Source: Enterococcus saigonensis
GTDB taxonomy: Bacteria; Bacillota; Bacilli; Lactobacillales; Enterococcaceae
Assembly: GCF_011397115.1 (NCBI RefSeq)
Contig: NZ_AP022822.1
Coordinates: 1,493,501-1,557,500 of the forward strand
DNA: 64,000 bases
Direction of reading: 5' to 3'
The notes under the pieces are model-generated. The model ran no database searches, was not told the origin of the DNA, and saw only the letters and a list, made by a program, of their open reading frames with translations. This document shows, piece by piece, positions 17,540 through 27,257 of this stretch. Every line of letters starts with the position of its first letter. Position 1 is the stretch's first letter. Both the position numbers and the translations under genes were made by a program.

Positions 17540-17859
17540 CTGCATTCGGAAGTATCGATCCATTTATTGCCCCAATCCTTAACAGCAATCAAACTTGTTT
17601 CTAGATCGCGGCCTTTTGCTGTCAACTGATACAAATTATCTTCTTTGACTACAATACCTTCAGCATCTAGTTCCCGCAAGCGTTCCACTAATACACGATC
17701 GCTTACTTCTGGAATTTTATTTGCTAAATCAACAAAACGCTGGGACCCATCTTCTAATAACACATCGAGAATCAAACCGTTCCATTTTTTCCCCAAAATT
17801 GAAAAAGCTTTTTCAAATTTCGGACATAAACAAAATTCTGTTTCCACAACTTGTTCCAT
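17536..17859 (-). CDS. HxlR-family winged-helix transcriptional regulator
   Basis: The 107-residue protein has the HxlR pattern: an N-terminal cysteine-bearing stretch (CLCPKFEKAFSILGKKWNGLIL), a winged helix-turn-helix with RFVDLANKIPEVSDRVLVERLRELDAEGIV, and LYQLTAKGRDL as the wing. HxlR proteins bind DNA as dimers and often sense aldehydes, quinones or redox state through cysteines. C11 and C13 are candidates, and another Cys lies near the C-terminus. ATG follows GAGGTG. It lies alone between pheS and rexA. Its target is not evident here; the nitroreductase operator at 25,913 is one possibility but only a guess. Confidence 0.85.
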   Translation of the reverse strand: MEQVVETEFCLCPKFEKAFSILGKKWNGLILDVLLEDGSQRFVDLANKIPEVSDRVLVERLRELDAEGIVVKEDNLYQLTAKGRDLETSLIAVKDWGNKWIDTSECS

Positions 17860-17919
17860 CTTCGGTCACCTCTTTTGACACATTATAGCACGCTTCTTAC
17901 ATTTTGTAAGCACAAAAGA

Positions 17920-20900
17920 TTACAAAAGTGAGATTATTTTACGTCCCTTTAAAAAAACCAAATAAGCTTCAGTAACAGGACAATCATAAGTTTCCATCAA
18001 AGCTTTGCGATAAAGATTAATTTGTCCTTGATAACGTTTTACCAACTGTTCTTTATTTCCTTCCCAAAGATGATCTGTTTTAAAATCATAAAGCAAAATT
18101 TCATCAGTTAAAATATAACCATCAATAATACCATGAATCAATAATTCATCATCTTTATTATCATAATCATTAAAAATTGCCGTTGTTTTTTGCAGCATCG
18201 CAAAAGGTTCTTCACGATGCAACTTTTCATGCTGCGCAATCAACTTTTGACCAAGGGGAGTTTCAAAAAACCAAAGAATGTCTGGCACACTTACTTCTCC
18301 TGCAAGCTCTGTCGTTAATATCTTCTCAGCTACAAGTTTTGCAATAAATTGTTCTAATTTAGCTTCAGTAGGGGCTTCTTTTAAATCTAAAAGTTGTAAA
18401 ACCGTATGTGTGGCTGTTCCGACACTGGCAGCATCCGTTTTGGTTTCTGATATAAACCTTGGTGTTGTCAAGTTTTCAGCTGTATAACGATTGATAGTAG
18501 TTTGTTTTTCCAGGTTGCTTTGCCAGTCCAAACGATTTTCTTGTGTATTATCAGGATCTTCGAAAACTCGCTTAATCTCTGTTACAGATTGATAACTAGT
18601 TGTCTGTGTTGCTTTTTCATAGGGATAAATAAAATCCAGACGTTCTTTGACCACTGTTAAATCTGGCTCCATACTTTCTTTACTTGTCTGCTCTAACGGA
18701 GAAAGTACACTACCTGCATAATTTTCCCGCCAATTTTTAACCTCTTCTTGATTAAACCAGTGAATTGTAAAATGAGCTGGACTGTTTACTGTGTAGCTGC
18801 GATCTTTTGCTTCACTAAAAACAGCTTCCATATCTGGATGTCGCATCAAAGTCATGCCCACCCAATTCAGTAAAACATGACTCCCTTTTAAGCGTAAAGC
18901 CGGATTTAACACACGTTTTTCCTGCGTTAGGGCCATTTGCCAAGACTGTAAAGCTGTTTCTTTATTTTCATAAGAACCAACTAAGTACAGCTTTTGTTCA
19001 GCCCGGGTTACAGCGACATAAAGTTTTCGCATTTCTTCTGAAAATGCTTTATTTAAACGGACTTGCTTAATTCCTTGATAAGGCATAGTTTCATAACTTA
19101 CTTGTCTTTGTTGGTCAACATATTTAATTCCTGCCCCCAACTGCTCTTCAAAAATATAATTGCGGTTAAAATCTAAGCGATTAATATCGCGTGCCATATC
19201 TAATAAAAAGACAATCGGAAACTCTAACCCCTTACTGCCATGGATTGTCATGACCCGAACGGCATTTTCTACTGATTTTGTCGCAGGTTCTGCCAAGTCC
19301 AAATCTTTTTCTTGCATTTTCTCAATTAAACTAATGAATTGATATAAGCCCCGAAAATTACTTTTCTCGTAGTTTTTCGCTCGTTCTACTAAAGCAATTA
19401 AATTTGCATGACGCTGAATACCATTTGGTAAACCTAAACAATAATCTAAATAAGCTGACTCCTCATAAAGGCGCCAGATTAAATCTGGTAAAGCGTTTCG
19501 TTTTGAAAAAGCGCGCCAACTTTTTAGCTGAGTTAAAAAGACTTTGATTTTTTCTTTCAATTGTTCTTTTTCACCATAATTGCCATAAGCAATTAAAGCT
19601 TCATAGTAAAAGCCATTTTTATTTTGCAAACGAATTTGTGCTAACTCATCTTCTAATAGCCCCACAATTGGCGAACGAAGTACAGAAGCCAGTGGAATAT
19701 CATTATAAGGATTATCAATAATTTTTAATAAACTAATGATTGTTTGAATTTCGGTAGTTTGAAAATAACTTTCTGCATCGGTAATTTCCAAAGGGATCCC
19801 CAAATCATAAAAAGTATCAACAATAACTTGATTGTTTCCCTTAGTTGGCGTAAGTAATACAATATCTCCGTATTCCAATGGACGCATCTTTTTTTTGTCT
19901 TTATCATAAATTTTAAAGGATTGAAAGATTAATTCTTTTATTTTTAGAGCAGTTAGTTGAATTTCACCAGCTTGGCGTGTCTCAAAATGCTTAACAGCAT
20001 CTTTTGTCCCTTTTTCAAATAAGAGTAATTCTGTGTGAAATGCATCGCTTGCGGGAAAATTAGGAAAGCCTGGAGTCAGTGCTGCCGCTTCATCATAATT
20101 AATTTGACCTACTTGTTCATCCATTAATTGTTCAAAAACCAAATTGGTGAAATCCAAGACTTCTTTACGCGACCGGAAATTTTCTGCTAGGACAATTCTA
20201 CGCCCATTTTTTTCATCGCCATAATCATTATATTTTTCAATAAATAAGGTGGGGTCTGCCAAACGAAAAGCATAGATCGATTGCTTAACGTCACCTACCA
20301 TAAACATATTGCCAGCATTTTCTGTATTGTCTCGCACATAACTTAAAATTGCTTCTTGCAAACGATTGATATCTTGATATTCATCCACCATTACTTCAGA
20401 AAACTTAGCTTTGTAATAAGCTGTTGCAGGACTATCTACAACTTGTAAAATTGCCAATGTGTAATGTTCTAAATCATTAAAGTCTAATACGCCTTTGGCC
20501 AATTTTTTTTGTGTATAAGCGCGGCTAAAGGCTTTTGTCACCTCACTCATTTTTAATACCAATTCATAAGATTTTGCCAACAGCTCATTTATAATCTCTT
20601 CAGGGTAAGGAAAATAGGAGACCACTTGAGTGACACTATCTTTTGCAGTTTTTTGAAGTTCTTTGACATGCAGAGAAAGATCTGCAAGTTCTCCTCTTTT
20701 TTTCCGAATATTCGTTTTCAAATCTAATCCTTCAATTTGTGCAAACAGGGCTGTCATATCATCTGCTAAGAGTGCCTCTTGTAGCTGCTTAACCTGACCT
20801 AACTGTCCTTTTAACAATTCAACATCTTTGACAAACTTTTCTTCATTTTGACAAATAACAATGGCTTGCTCGTAATTTTCTACTGCCAATTCTAATTCTG

Positions 20901-21600
20901 CCAATACAGTAGGTTTTATTCCAGTTTGATATAATGCAGTCTCTTGAAATCCTTCAGCTGCTTGGTAATTTTGTGGTAAATCATCTAACCAACAAGTAGG
21001 ATCTGGTGCTGCACAGGAAAATTGATACAAGCGCATGACTAAATCTGTCAAGCCTTCATCTGAACGATCACTACCAAAGTTTTCCGTCAATTTAAAGAAG
21101 TCCTCGTCGTCATTGGCATAGTATGCTTCTCTTAACTGCGACCAAACTTCTTCTTGTAACAGTAATTTTTCGGTTTCGTCACTTAAAAGGCGAAAAACTG
21201 GATCTAAATCAATCAAATAGTAGAAACGTTTGATCACTGTCATACAAAACGCATGAAGTGTTGAAATATTCGCTTGCGGTAATAACACTAATTGCTTTAC
21301 ATAATGAGCCCGCAACTGATTATTATTTTCTTGATTAATACTTTGTCGAAGCGCTTTTTCAATTCGTTCTTTCATTTCACTTGCGGCAGCTTCGGTAAAC
21401 GTAACAATAAGTAGACGATCAATATCCGCACCACTTTTCAATTTTTCAATCACACGTCGAACTAAGACAGTTGTTTTACCAGATCCTGCTGAAGCAGAAA
21501 CCAATAAATTATCTCCACCGTCAAAAACGGCTTGCCATTGACGGTCTGTAAAGCGTTCATTTTCCGGTCTAACTGGAATTACTGAATTTGTTCTAGGCAT
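17920..21600 (-). CDS. addA: ATP-dependent helicase/nuclease subunit A (AddA/RexA)
   Basis: The 1226-residue protein is a UvrD-type helicase with a C-terminal RecB-like nuclease. Walker A is SASAGSGKTTVLVRRV (about residue 35), Walker B is in EVMVDEYQDINRLQEAIL, and motif V/VI regions include VMTIHGSKGLEFPIVF and LYVAVTRAEQKLYL. The nuclease motif is GIIDGYILTDEILLYDFKTD near the end. With AddB/RexB it processes double-strand breaks to Chi-like sites for RecA loading. Its ATG overlaps the end of the upstream rexB gene by 8 bases, indicating translational coupling. Confidence 0.95.
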   Translation of the reverse strand: MPRTNSVIPVRPENERFTDRQWQAVFDGGDNLLVSASAGSGKTTVLVRRVIEKLKSGADIDRLLIVTFTEAAASEMKERIEKALRQSINQENNNQLRAHYVKQLVLLPQANISTLHAFCMTVIKRFYYLIDLDPVFRLLSDETEKLLLQEEVWSQLREAYYANDDEDFFKLTENFGSDRSDEGLTDLVMRLYQFSCAAPDPTCWLDDLPQNYQAAEGFQETALYQTGIKPTVLAELELAVENYEQAIVICQNEEKFVKDVELLKGQLGQVKQLQEALLADDMTALFAQIEGLDLKTNIRKKRGELADLSLHVKELQKTAKDSVTQVVSYFPYPEEIINELLAKSYELVLKMSEVTKAFSRAYTQKKLAKGVLDFNDLEHYTLAILQVVDSPATAYYKAKFSEVMVDEYQDINRLQEAILSYVRDNTENAGNMFMVGDVKQSIYAFRLADPTLFIEKYNDYGDEKNGRRIVLAENFRSRKEVLDFTNLVFEQLMDEQVGQINYDEAAALTPGFPNFPASDAFHTELLLFEKGTKDAVKHFETRQAGEIQLTALKIKELIFQSFKIYDKDKKKMRPLEYGDIVLLTPTKGNNQVIVDTFYDLGIPLEITDAESYFQTTEIQTIISLLKIIDNPYNDIPLASVLRSPIVGLLEDELAQIRLQNKNGFYYEALIAYGNYGEKEQLKEKIKVFLTQLKSWRAFSKRNALPDLIWRLYEESAYLDYCLGLPNGIQRHANLIALVERAKNYEKSNFRGLYQFISLIEKMQEKDLDLAEPATKSVENAVRVMTIHGSKGLEFPIVFLLDMARDINRLDFNRNYIFEEQLGAGIKYVDQQRQVSYETMPYQGIKQVRLNKAFSEEMRKLYVAVTRAEQKLYLVGSYENKETALQSWQMALTQEKRVLNPALRLKGSHVLLNWVGMTLMRHPDMEAVFSEAKDRSYTVNSPAHFTIHWFNQEEVKNWRENYAGSVLSPLEQTSKESMEPDLTVVKERLDFIYPYEKATQTTSYQSVTEIKRVFEDPDNTQENRLDWQSNLEKQTTINRYTAENLTTPRFISETKTDAASVGTATHTVLQLLDLKEAPTEAKLEQFIAKLVAEKILTTELAGEVSVPDILWFFETPLGQKLIAQHEKLHREEPFAMLQKTTAIFNDYDNKDDELLIHGIIDGYILTDEILLYDFKTDHLWEGNKEQLVKRYQGQINLYRKALMETYDCPVTEAYLVFLKGRKIISLL

Positions 21601-24600
21601 CGCCGTTTTCCTCCTTAATATCTTCTAAAATTTTTGATTTTGATAAATTAGGAATTTCATGATAATCATTTTGCGTAAGCATCACATCAAAACCACATAG
21701 ACTGCGAAAAGGACAAAAATTACATGCTTTTTCACCATTATTTTTTTTATAAGGATTCAAAGTAATTTCACCTGTCACAATATTTTCAGCGGCATTTTTC
21801 ATTAAATTGCGGTTATGTTGTCGTAATAATTCCAACTCTTCTGCTTGATAAAAAGCTGTTGAATTACTTTCTTTAGTCAAGATACCGTCTTTATTACTTA
21901 AAATTGGATAAATAGTGGAACGTTCCTTTATATCTAAGGTATTATCCAAAAGTGGATATAATTCACTGTCTTCTGCGAAAATCCCCTTATATTTATATGC
22001 CTTCAATACTTCAGCCAAGCTCGCTTCTTCTGCTTTTAGTACCGGATCATGAATTCGCATATAGTAAGCACCCGCAGCTTTCACATCACGTGTACCTACT
22101 AATTCAGCCGCATTTACCAATGCCACATCTAAATAAGTCAGCAATTGCATTGCTAAGCCAAAGTAAGCATCTGTTAAATTGAAGTCTTTTGTACCCGATT
22201 TGTAATCAATAACCCCAAGCCAGGTATGATCATTGGATTGTGCTGTATCCAAACGATCAATTTTCCCTCGCACTGCCAATTTTCCGCCTGTTGATAAAGA
22301 AGCTTCAATGCCTTTAATCCCATTAGTTCCAGCTAATTGACCAAATATAATTTCCGTTGCTAACGGGGTCATTTTGGTCCGCTGACTTTGTTTATGCAAC
22401 GCCCAGATTACTTTTTTTATTGTCTTGCCTAAACGGTAACGTAAATAATGCATTCGGGCAGAACTCTGTAAAATCATAAATCGAGGCTCAGCAAAAATCT
22501 GTTGTAAAACAGTGTCGATTAATTGTTGTGCTTCTTTTTCATCCAACTCTACTAATAACTTCTGTTTTGCAAAAACAGCTTGCAAAAATAAATCCAATGC
22601 GTCATGGAACAGCGTCCCTGTTGTAAGAGCGTCTAAGCCAAATAATTCCCGCTCTTTCAACCGTAATCCGTAATTGGCAAAATAACGGTAACTACACTGA
22701 TAAAAACTTTCCATTTGAGAAATTGAAGAGTATAAGTCTTTACCATAAAGCTTTTCTGCCACATCTTTTGGTAATGTTACCGGAACATTAATGTGATTGC
22801 GACTTTCAAAAGCGCGCCGTGCTAATTTTTTATAAGATGAGCTAAGCAATATATTTTCCAAAGTCCGCCATTTTGAGCTTAACTCCACCTTTTCATCTTT
22901 AGCAAGACGATATAATAAATTCAATTGCCCAACCAAATTACGATAAGTCGAGACAAAATTTTCCGGTTCACTTACTAAAGTTAATTCTTCTAACGCTATA
23001 ACCTTTAAGTCACCTTGCGCAACAAAACGTTGCAAATACGGCGATATACGTAAATTTTGTTCCGTATCATGATTGGTAGCATAACTTAAGAATAGTTCAT
23101 CGCAAGCGGATAAAAAGACTTTGTACGCAACAAAAGGTGCTTTGGCCACGCTTTCTGTCCTAAGATCTCGTAGTTGTTTTTCACTTGTTAAACGAGTATT
23201 TAAAATCTCTCTGTCTTCTACCGTTAATAGACTGTCATCTGAAACCAGAGTAGGAAAATTCTTATCGTTTAAACCAATAGCAAAAGTAATTTTTGCTTGG
23301 CCAATCCGAGCTAAATCTAGCTGGTTTAACTGAATCTGATCAATAGCAGAAGGAACTTTCCCATAAAAAGTACTATCCAGTCCCGTGGTAAAAAGTAAGC
23401 TAAAATTCGCTAAATTAAAAGGATCTTCTCCGTAAATTTCAACATAATCATCCATGAGCGCCATCAAAGCTGACCATGTTTGTTCATGATTGCGCCCCAG
23501 TTCCAAGTTGCCAGCTGCAATATCTTTTTCACGCCAATCTTTAATTCGCTCATCTACTTTAATCGCTATTAAAAACTGATACAGTTTTTCGACAGCTTCT
23601 TTTGCTGTTTTACTTTTTTGTAAACGTTGCAAAAATTCTGCAATTTTAGCGGCAAAAGCCCTCCGTAGTCGATTGCTTTGTCGCGTCAATTCGTCAGCAT
23701 CTTCTTGTTCTGTATTTTCAAAATCATATTGAATGATTTGCCAATCTTCTTTACGCGTCCAAAAACTCCCTTGAAAATTGAATTTTAAAGCAATATTTTC
23801 CGTCTGATCTACAATATTGCGATAAGTTTGCAAGCCGTCATTTTGCTCTTCAAAAAAATAATCCGGAATAAACAGTTCTGTTTTTAAAAGTCGCATAATA
23901 TCACTTAAACGATAATGATACTCACCTAGAGCAAATAGCGCCTGTAAAAATTCTACTAAGGGATGCTGCGCCATGGAAATCTGCTGATCCAAATAAAAAG
24001 GAATGGCTAATTCATTAAAAACTGGTGCAATCAAATGTCCATATGTTTCTAGATCATTGGTTAGGATTTGAATATCTTGATAGCGATATTGTCCACTAGC
24101 AACCAGCTTTCGGATTTCAGTGGCCACACGGTTAACTTCATCGGTCGGTTTTAATGCTTGCCAAAGATGAATACTTTCTTTTGGCAAAGCAAAAGTAGCG
24201 CCATCACCTCCGTTTTGGGTTTTACGCCAAAAACTTTCTACTGCTTCCTGCAAAGTATCTTCCTTTGACGGTGCAGCTTTTAAATCAATTAAAATTTTTG
24301 TCCCATTTTCACGGGCAGTTTGTAAAAGCTGATAATAAATCTTTCCGGTATCATGGAATAAATCTAAAGACTCCGGTGGATTTTCTACGTACGCCTTATC
24401 TAATACTAAATCTAATAAAACATGACCATTTTTAGCGAGTGTTGTTAATAAGCAGCGTTCTTGAGCATAAAGTGTTTGAAAATCAGTAGCAATAAATAAC
24501 GTTTTACTTAAATCAGGCGGACCAAAAAGGCTGCTACTATTTTCACCATTTAAATAAGCCGTCAACAAAGCTAAGGGATCTACTACCTGTAATTCACGCT

Positions 24601-25129
24601 TTATTAATTCTGCTTCATATTGTGACAAAACTAAACTTAATTCGGCAAATTTCAAACGCTGATCCGCATTTGCTTCCACCCCAGACAAAGTGGTAACCAA
24701 ATCTTCTGGTGTGAGATTACCTACTTTTAATTCTTGATATAACCCTAATAACTTAGTCGAAAAACCTAATTTTTCAACTTCACCACGATACAGTAATAAA
24801 TCTTCTTTACTTTCTTCCAATACTTTTTGCAACAGCATCAGACTACCAGCCTCTGAAAGTGTTTGGTTGGCTAATTGTCCCGTTTTTTGCAGATAAAACC
24901 AAGCTAAGCGGTAAAAACTAAAAACTTGAGCACGAATTGTTGAAAAAGAAGTCGTATCTTCTGGTTTCAACGCTTTTAGAATCTCTTGTTCTTGTTCAAA
25001 CTTATTGTAGTTAGGCACCAAGAAAAAGACTTGGTTTTCTGTATCTTGATTCAACCATTCTTGGGCTTTTTTTATATACGATTGGCGATGATCTAAAGCA
25101 CCATTGCCAATTAGAAATTGTAAAGTCAT
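21593..25129 (-). CDS. rexB: ATP-dependent nuclease subunit B (RexB/AddB)
   Basis: The 1178-residue protein starts MTLQFLIGNGALDHRQSYI. Where Bacillus AddB has a Walker A loop, this sequence has no G-x4-GK(S/T), which is the hallmark of the RexB subgroup of lactic acid bacteria. The C-terminal nuclease domain has GVIDYKSGTKDF. Four cysteines that would hold the Fe-S cluster are seen: one in FYQCSYRYF and three in CNFCPFRSLC near the end. It pairs with AddA/RexA encoded immediately downstream with an 8-base overlap. ATG follows AAGGAAG. Confidence 0.94.
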   Translation of the reverse strand: MTLQFLIGNGALDHRQSYIKKAQEWLNQDTENQVFFLVPNYNKFEQEQEILKALKPEDTTSFSTIRAQVFSFYRLAWFYLQKTGQLANQTLSEAGSLMLLQKVLEESKEDLLLYRGEVEKLGFSTKLLGLYQELKVGNLTPEDLVTTLSGVEANADQRLKFAELSLVLSQYEAELIKRELQVVDPLALLTAYLNGENSSSLFGPPDLSKTLFIATDFQTLYAQERCLLTTLAKNGHVLLDLVLDKAYVENPPESLDLFHDTGKIYYQLLQTARENGTKILIDLKAAPSKEDTLQEAVESFWRKTQNGGDGATFALPKESIHLWQALKPTDEVNRVATEIRKLVASGQYRYQDIQILTNDLETYGHLIAPVFNELAIPFYLDQQISMAQHPLVEFLQALFALGEYHYRLSDIMRLLKTELFIPDYFFEEQNDGLQTYRNIVDQTENIALKFNFQGSFWTRKEDWQIIQYDFENTEQEDADELTRQSNRLRRAFAAKIAEFLQRLQKSKTAKEAVEKLYQFLIAIKVDERIKDWREKDIAAGNLELGRNHEQTWSALMALMDDYVEIYGEDPFNLANFSLLFTTGLDSTFYGKVPSAIDQIQLNQLDLARIGQAKITFAIGLNDKNFPTLVSDDSLLTVEDREILNTRLTSEKQLRDLRTESVAKAPFVAYKVFLSACDELFLSYATNHDTEQNLRISPYLQRFVAQGDLKVIALEELTLVSEPENFVSTYRNLVGQLNLLYRLAKDEKVELSSKWRTLENILLSSSYKKLARRAFESRNHINVPVTLPKDVAEKLYGKDLYSSISQMESFYQCSYRYFANYGLRLKERELFGLDALTTGTLFHDALDLFLQAVFAKQKLLVELDEKEAQQLIDTVLQQIFAEPRFMILQSSARMHYLRYRLGKTIKKVIWALHKQSQRTKMTPLATEIIFGQLAGTNGIKGIEASLSTGGKLAVRGKIDRLDTAQSNDHTWLGVIDYKSGTKDFNLTDAYFGLAMQLLTYLDVALVNAAELVGTRDVKAAGAYYMRIHDPVLKAEEASLAEVLKAYKYKGIFAEDSELYPLLDNTLDIKERSTIYPILSNKDGILTKESNSTAFYQAEELELLRQHNRNLMKNAAENIVTGEITLNPYKKNNGEKACNFCPFRSLCGFDVMLTQNDYHEIPNLSKSKILEDIKEENGDA

Positions 25130-25190
25130 GTCAAACTTCCTTTCTTGGAAAAAGCAATTGAAGTTGTCTTGTTACTAGCCTAGTATAACA

Positions 25191-25232
25191 AAAAAAAGCT
25201 GACAACTTGAACGCATTCGTTCAATTATCAAC
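25191..25232 (-). terminator. Terminator after lepB
   Basis: On the leftward strand GTTGATAATTGAACG pairs with CGTTCAAGTTGTCAGC (one G-U pair), followed by a T8 run. It also separates lepB from the rexBA promoter. Confidence 0.8.
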
Positions 25233-25256
25233 TTTATTTTCACTCTTAAACATTAC

Positions 25257-25808
25257 TTATTTATTAATAAATCCAATTTCTTTTAAAGGCCAAAAAACAA
25301 ATTTGACATCTCCAGAAACTGTACTCTCATCAATAAATCCAATGGAGCGTGTGTCTTTTGAAATCCGTCGATTATCCCCTAAAACTAAAATTTTACCCGC
25401 GGGTACTTTTTCAAATTTAAAACTGGCTTCTTGATTTGGACTTAATGTTAACGGCATTCCATCAGTCAATTGTTTTTTGTACTCAGCTAAATAAGGTTCT
25501 GCAACCTTTTTTCCATTAATAAATAGTTGATCATTTTGATAACTAATTTCATCTCCTGGTAAGCCAATTACTCGTTTAATATAGTATTTGTCTGGTTCAT
25601 CTGGTGCGGGAAAAGTTACAATATCAAACCTTTTCACTTTAGTATTTAACAACGCAATTACCCGTTCTCCATCTTGCAAGGTAGGGTCCATTGAATCCCC
25701 TTTAACAACTACCGGTGTAAAAATAAATAAACGTACTGCTACTAATATCACAACTAAGCCAATTAAAAAGAGTGCTGATTTGAGCCATTCATAATTTTTA
25801 TTTTTCAA
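25257..25808 (-). CDS. lepB: Signal peptidase I
   Basis: The 183-residue type I signal peptidase starts at TTG 25808, 8 bases after AAGGA. One N-terminal membrane anchor (about residues 10-30) is followed by the catalytic Ser39 in VVVKGDSMDPTL and the general-base Lys78 in YYIKRVIGLPGD. Box E is ILVLGDNRRISKDTRSIGFI; the usual Ser-Asp after GDNR is Ile-Ser-Lys-Asp, within family variation. It cleaves signal peptides from exported proteins at the outer membrane face. Firmicutes often have several copies, so others may exist elsewhere. Confidence 0.93.
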   Translation of the reverse strand: MKNKNYEWLKSALFLIGLVVILVAVRLFIFTPVVVKGDSMDPTLQDGERVIALLNTKVKRFDIVTFPAPDEPDKYYIKRVIGLPGDEISYQNDQLFINGKKVAEPYLAEYKKQLTDGMPLTLSPNQEASFKFEKVPAGKILVLGDNRRISKDTRSIGFIDESTVSGDVKFVFWPLKEIGFINK

Positions 25809-25912
25809 ACGTGTTATCCTTCTTCCTCATATTTTCCTAAATTAATATTACCATAGTGTCCTTTTTTCACCAAAATTTGCGACTAGTAATAAGAAAAATT
25901 TAAATGAGCATA

Positions 25913-25945
25913 TTAGTTTACTAACTAAATGTAAGTATGTATACT
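25913..25945 (+). promoter_or_regulatory. Nitroreductase promoter with inverted-repeat operator
   Basis: TTTACT (25917-25922), 17-bp spacer, TATACT (25940-25945). An inverted repeat TTAGTT-tact-AACTAA (25913-25928) covers the -35, a typical position for a repressor of the MarR/HxlR/TetR kind. The regulator is unknown. Confidence 0.6.
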
Positions 25946-25981
25946 AACGGTGTTACTTAATTAAAAAAAGGTGGTTATTAC

Positions 25982-26578
25982 ATGTCAAACTTTTTAGAAG
26001 CAATTAAAAATCGTCGTTCAATCTACGCATTAGGACGCAACGTTGAACTTAAGGAAACAGAAATTGAAAATCTTATTAAAGAAGCAGTTAAATATAGTCC
26101 TACTGCATTTAACGCACAATCTCCCCGTGTCGTAATCTTGTTTGGGCAAGCACACGAAAAATTATGGGAAATGACTGAAGAAGCGTTAAAACCGCTAACA
26201 CCTGCAGAAGCATTTCCTAACACACAAGCAAAATTAGCTGGTTTTAAAGCCGGTTTTGGTACAGTTTTATTCTTTAAAAACACAGATACAGTAAAAACTT
26301 TACAAGAACAGTTTGCTTTATATGCTGATAACTTTCCTGATTGGGCAGAACAATCAAACGGAATTGCAACAGCAAATACTTGGACTGCCTTAGAAGAAGC
26401 AGGTCTTGGTGCCAACCTTCAACATTACAACCCAGTAATTGACGCAGCAGTTGCAAAAGAATGGAATATTCCTGAAAATTGGCAATTACGCTCTCAATTA
26501 GTATTCGGTTCAAAAGAAGCCGAAGCTGGTGAAAAAGAATTTTTAAGTGACGACGAACGTTTCTTAACTTTTAAATAA
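25982..26578 (+). CDS. Nitroreductase-family FMN oxidoreductase
   Basis: The 198-residue protein has the compact nitroreductase pattern of the HBN1-like subgroup: IKNRRSIYALG (FMN phosphate-binding Arg residues), YSPTAFNAQSPRVVIL, and ANTWTALEEAGLGANLQHYNP. Such enzymes reduce nitro compounds, quinones or free flavin with NAD(P)H and are often induced by oxidative or electrophile stress. ATG follows AAAGGTGG. It is monocistronic, with a good promoter overlapped by an inverted repeat and a strong terminator behind. The physiological substrate is unknown. Confidence 0.88.
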   Translation: MSNFLEAIKNRRSIYALGRNVELKETEIENLIKEAVKYSPTAFNAQSPRVVILFGQAHEKLWEMTEEALKPLTPAEAFPNTQAKLAGFKAGFGTVLFFKNTDTVKTLQEQFALYADNFPDWAEQSNGIATANTWTALEEAGLGANLQHYNPVIDAAVAKEWNIPENWQLRSQLVFGSKEAEAGEKEFLSDDERFLTFK

Positions 26579-26585
26579 TTTAAAC

Positions 26586-26636
26586 ACAAAAATAGACTAG
26601 CCGCTAAACAATTGTTTGGCGCTAGCCTATTTTTTT
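26586..26636. terminator. Bidirectional terminator
   Basis: AATAGACTAGCCGC pairs with GCGCTAGCCTATT, flanked by A and T runs, between converging genes. Confidence 0.88.
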
Positions 26637-27103
26637 TCGTCTAATAAAATGTCAATTGGCGTCCCTTCTTTTAAATGTGTTGCTAAAAATTCTACAATTT
26701 CTTCTAACGGTTCGTTTAAAACAAATAATGGACCACGCATACCCCGTCTAAAAAAATTCACTTTTACTTGATTTTTAGTTTTTAACAAAACGATTCGGTC
26801 AACTTCAGTATATGGAATACCTCTTTTATCCATTGGGTTAACACTAATATGATTTTCAGCAAAGCCTTTAGCATCTATTAAAAAACTTAAAATGATTAAC
26901 CCTGCTAGAATGCCCCGAACATTCTCATCTAAAGTTGTCGGATTCACTATAACCATGAGAATAGCGCCCAAGCCTAAAACTAGAATTAAATAAAAGCTCG
27001 TAGATTTACGTCTAGATTTAAAGATAATTTCTCTTTCTATTAAGAATAAGTACGCAAACAACACCAGCACAAAAATTAACAGTAAAATTGTAAATGTTGC
27101 CAA
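26627..27103 (-). CDS. Membrane protein of unknown function
   Basis: The 158-residue product starts with TTG at 27103 behind AAAGGAGGGGAG. The first ~85 residues hold three hydrophobic segments (TILLLIFVLVLFAYLFLI; FYLILVLGLGAILMVIV; GILAGLIILSFLI). The rest is a soluble tail with YTEVDRIVLLKTKNQVKVNFFRRGMRG that looks like a small beta domain. I do not recognise the family. Its last codons lie inside the terminator shared with the nitroreductase gene. It appears to stand alone, and its function cannot be inferred from the neighbours. Confidence 0.7.
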   Translation of the reverse strand: MATFTILLLIFVLVLFAYLFLIEREIIFKSRRKSTSFYLILVLGLGAILMVIVNPTTLDENVRGILAGLIILSFLIDAKGFAENHISVNPMDKRGIPYTEVDRIVLLKTKNQVKVNFFRRGMRGPLFVLNEPLEEIVEFLATHLKEGTPIDILLDEKK

Positions 27104-27257
27104 CTATTCTCCCCTCCTTTTACTTTAATCTTACCATAAAAACGTTACCAGCAAAATTCGAAGTACCCTATCTTCAGAGAAAAGAAGCTACTATTTTCTT
27201 TATTTCTTAAATTTCGATACAATAAGAAAAGAAGAAAAAAGATAGAGGAGTGTTAAT

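Noticed and set aside
21593..25129. Loss of Walker A in the B subunit as a defect
   Set aside because: Lack of the ATP-binding loop is normal for the RexB subgroup in lactic acid bacteria, so it is not a mutation.
26023..26415. 130-codon ORF on the minus strand inside the nitroreductase gene
   Set aside because: It is antisense to a well-recognised enzyme, has no ribosome site, and its composition mirrors the codon bias of the sense gene.
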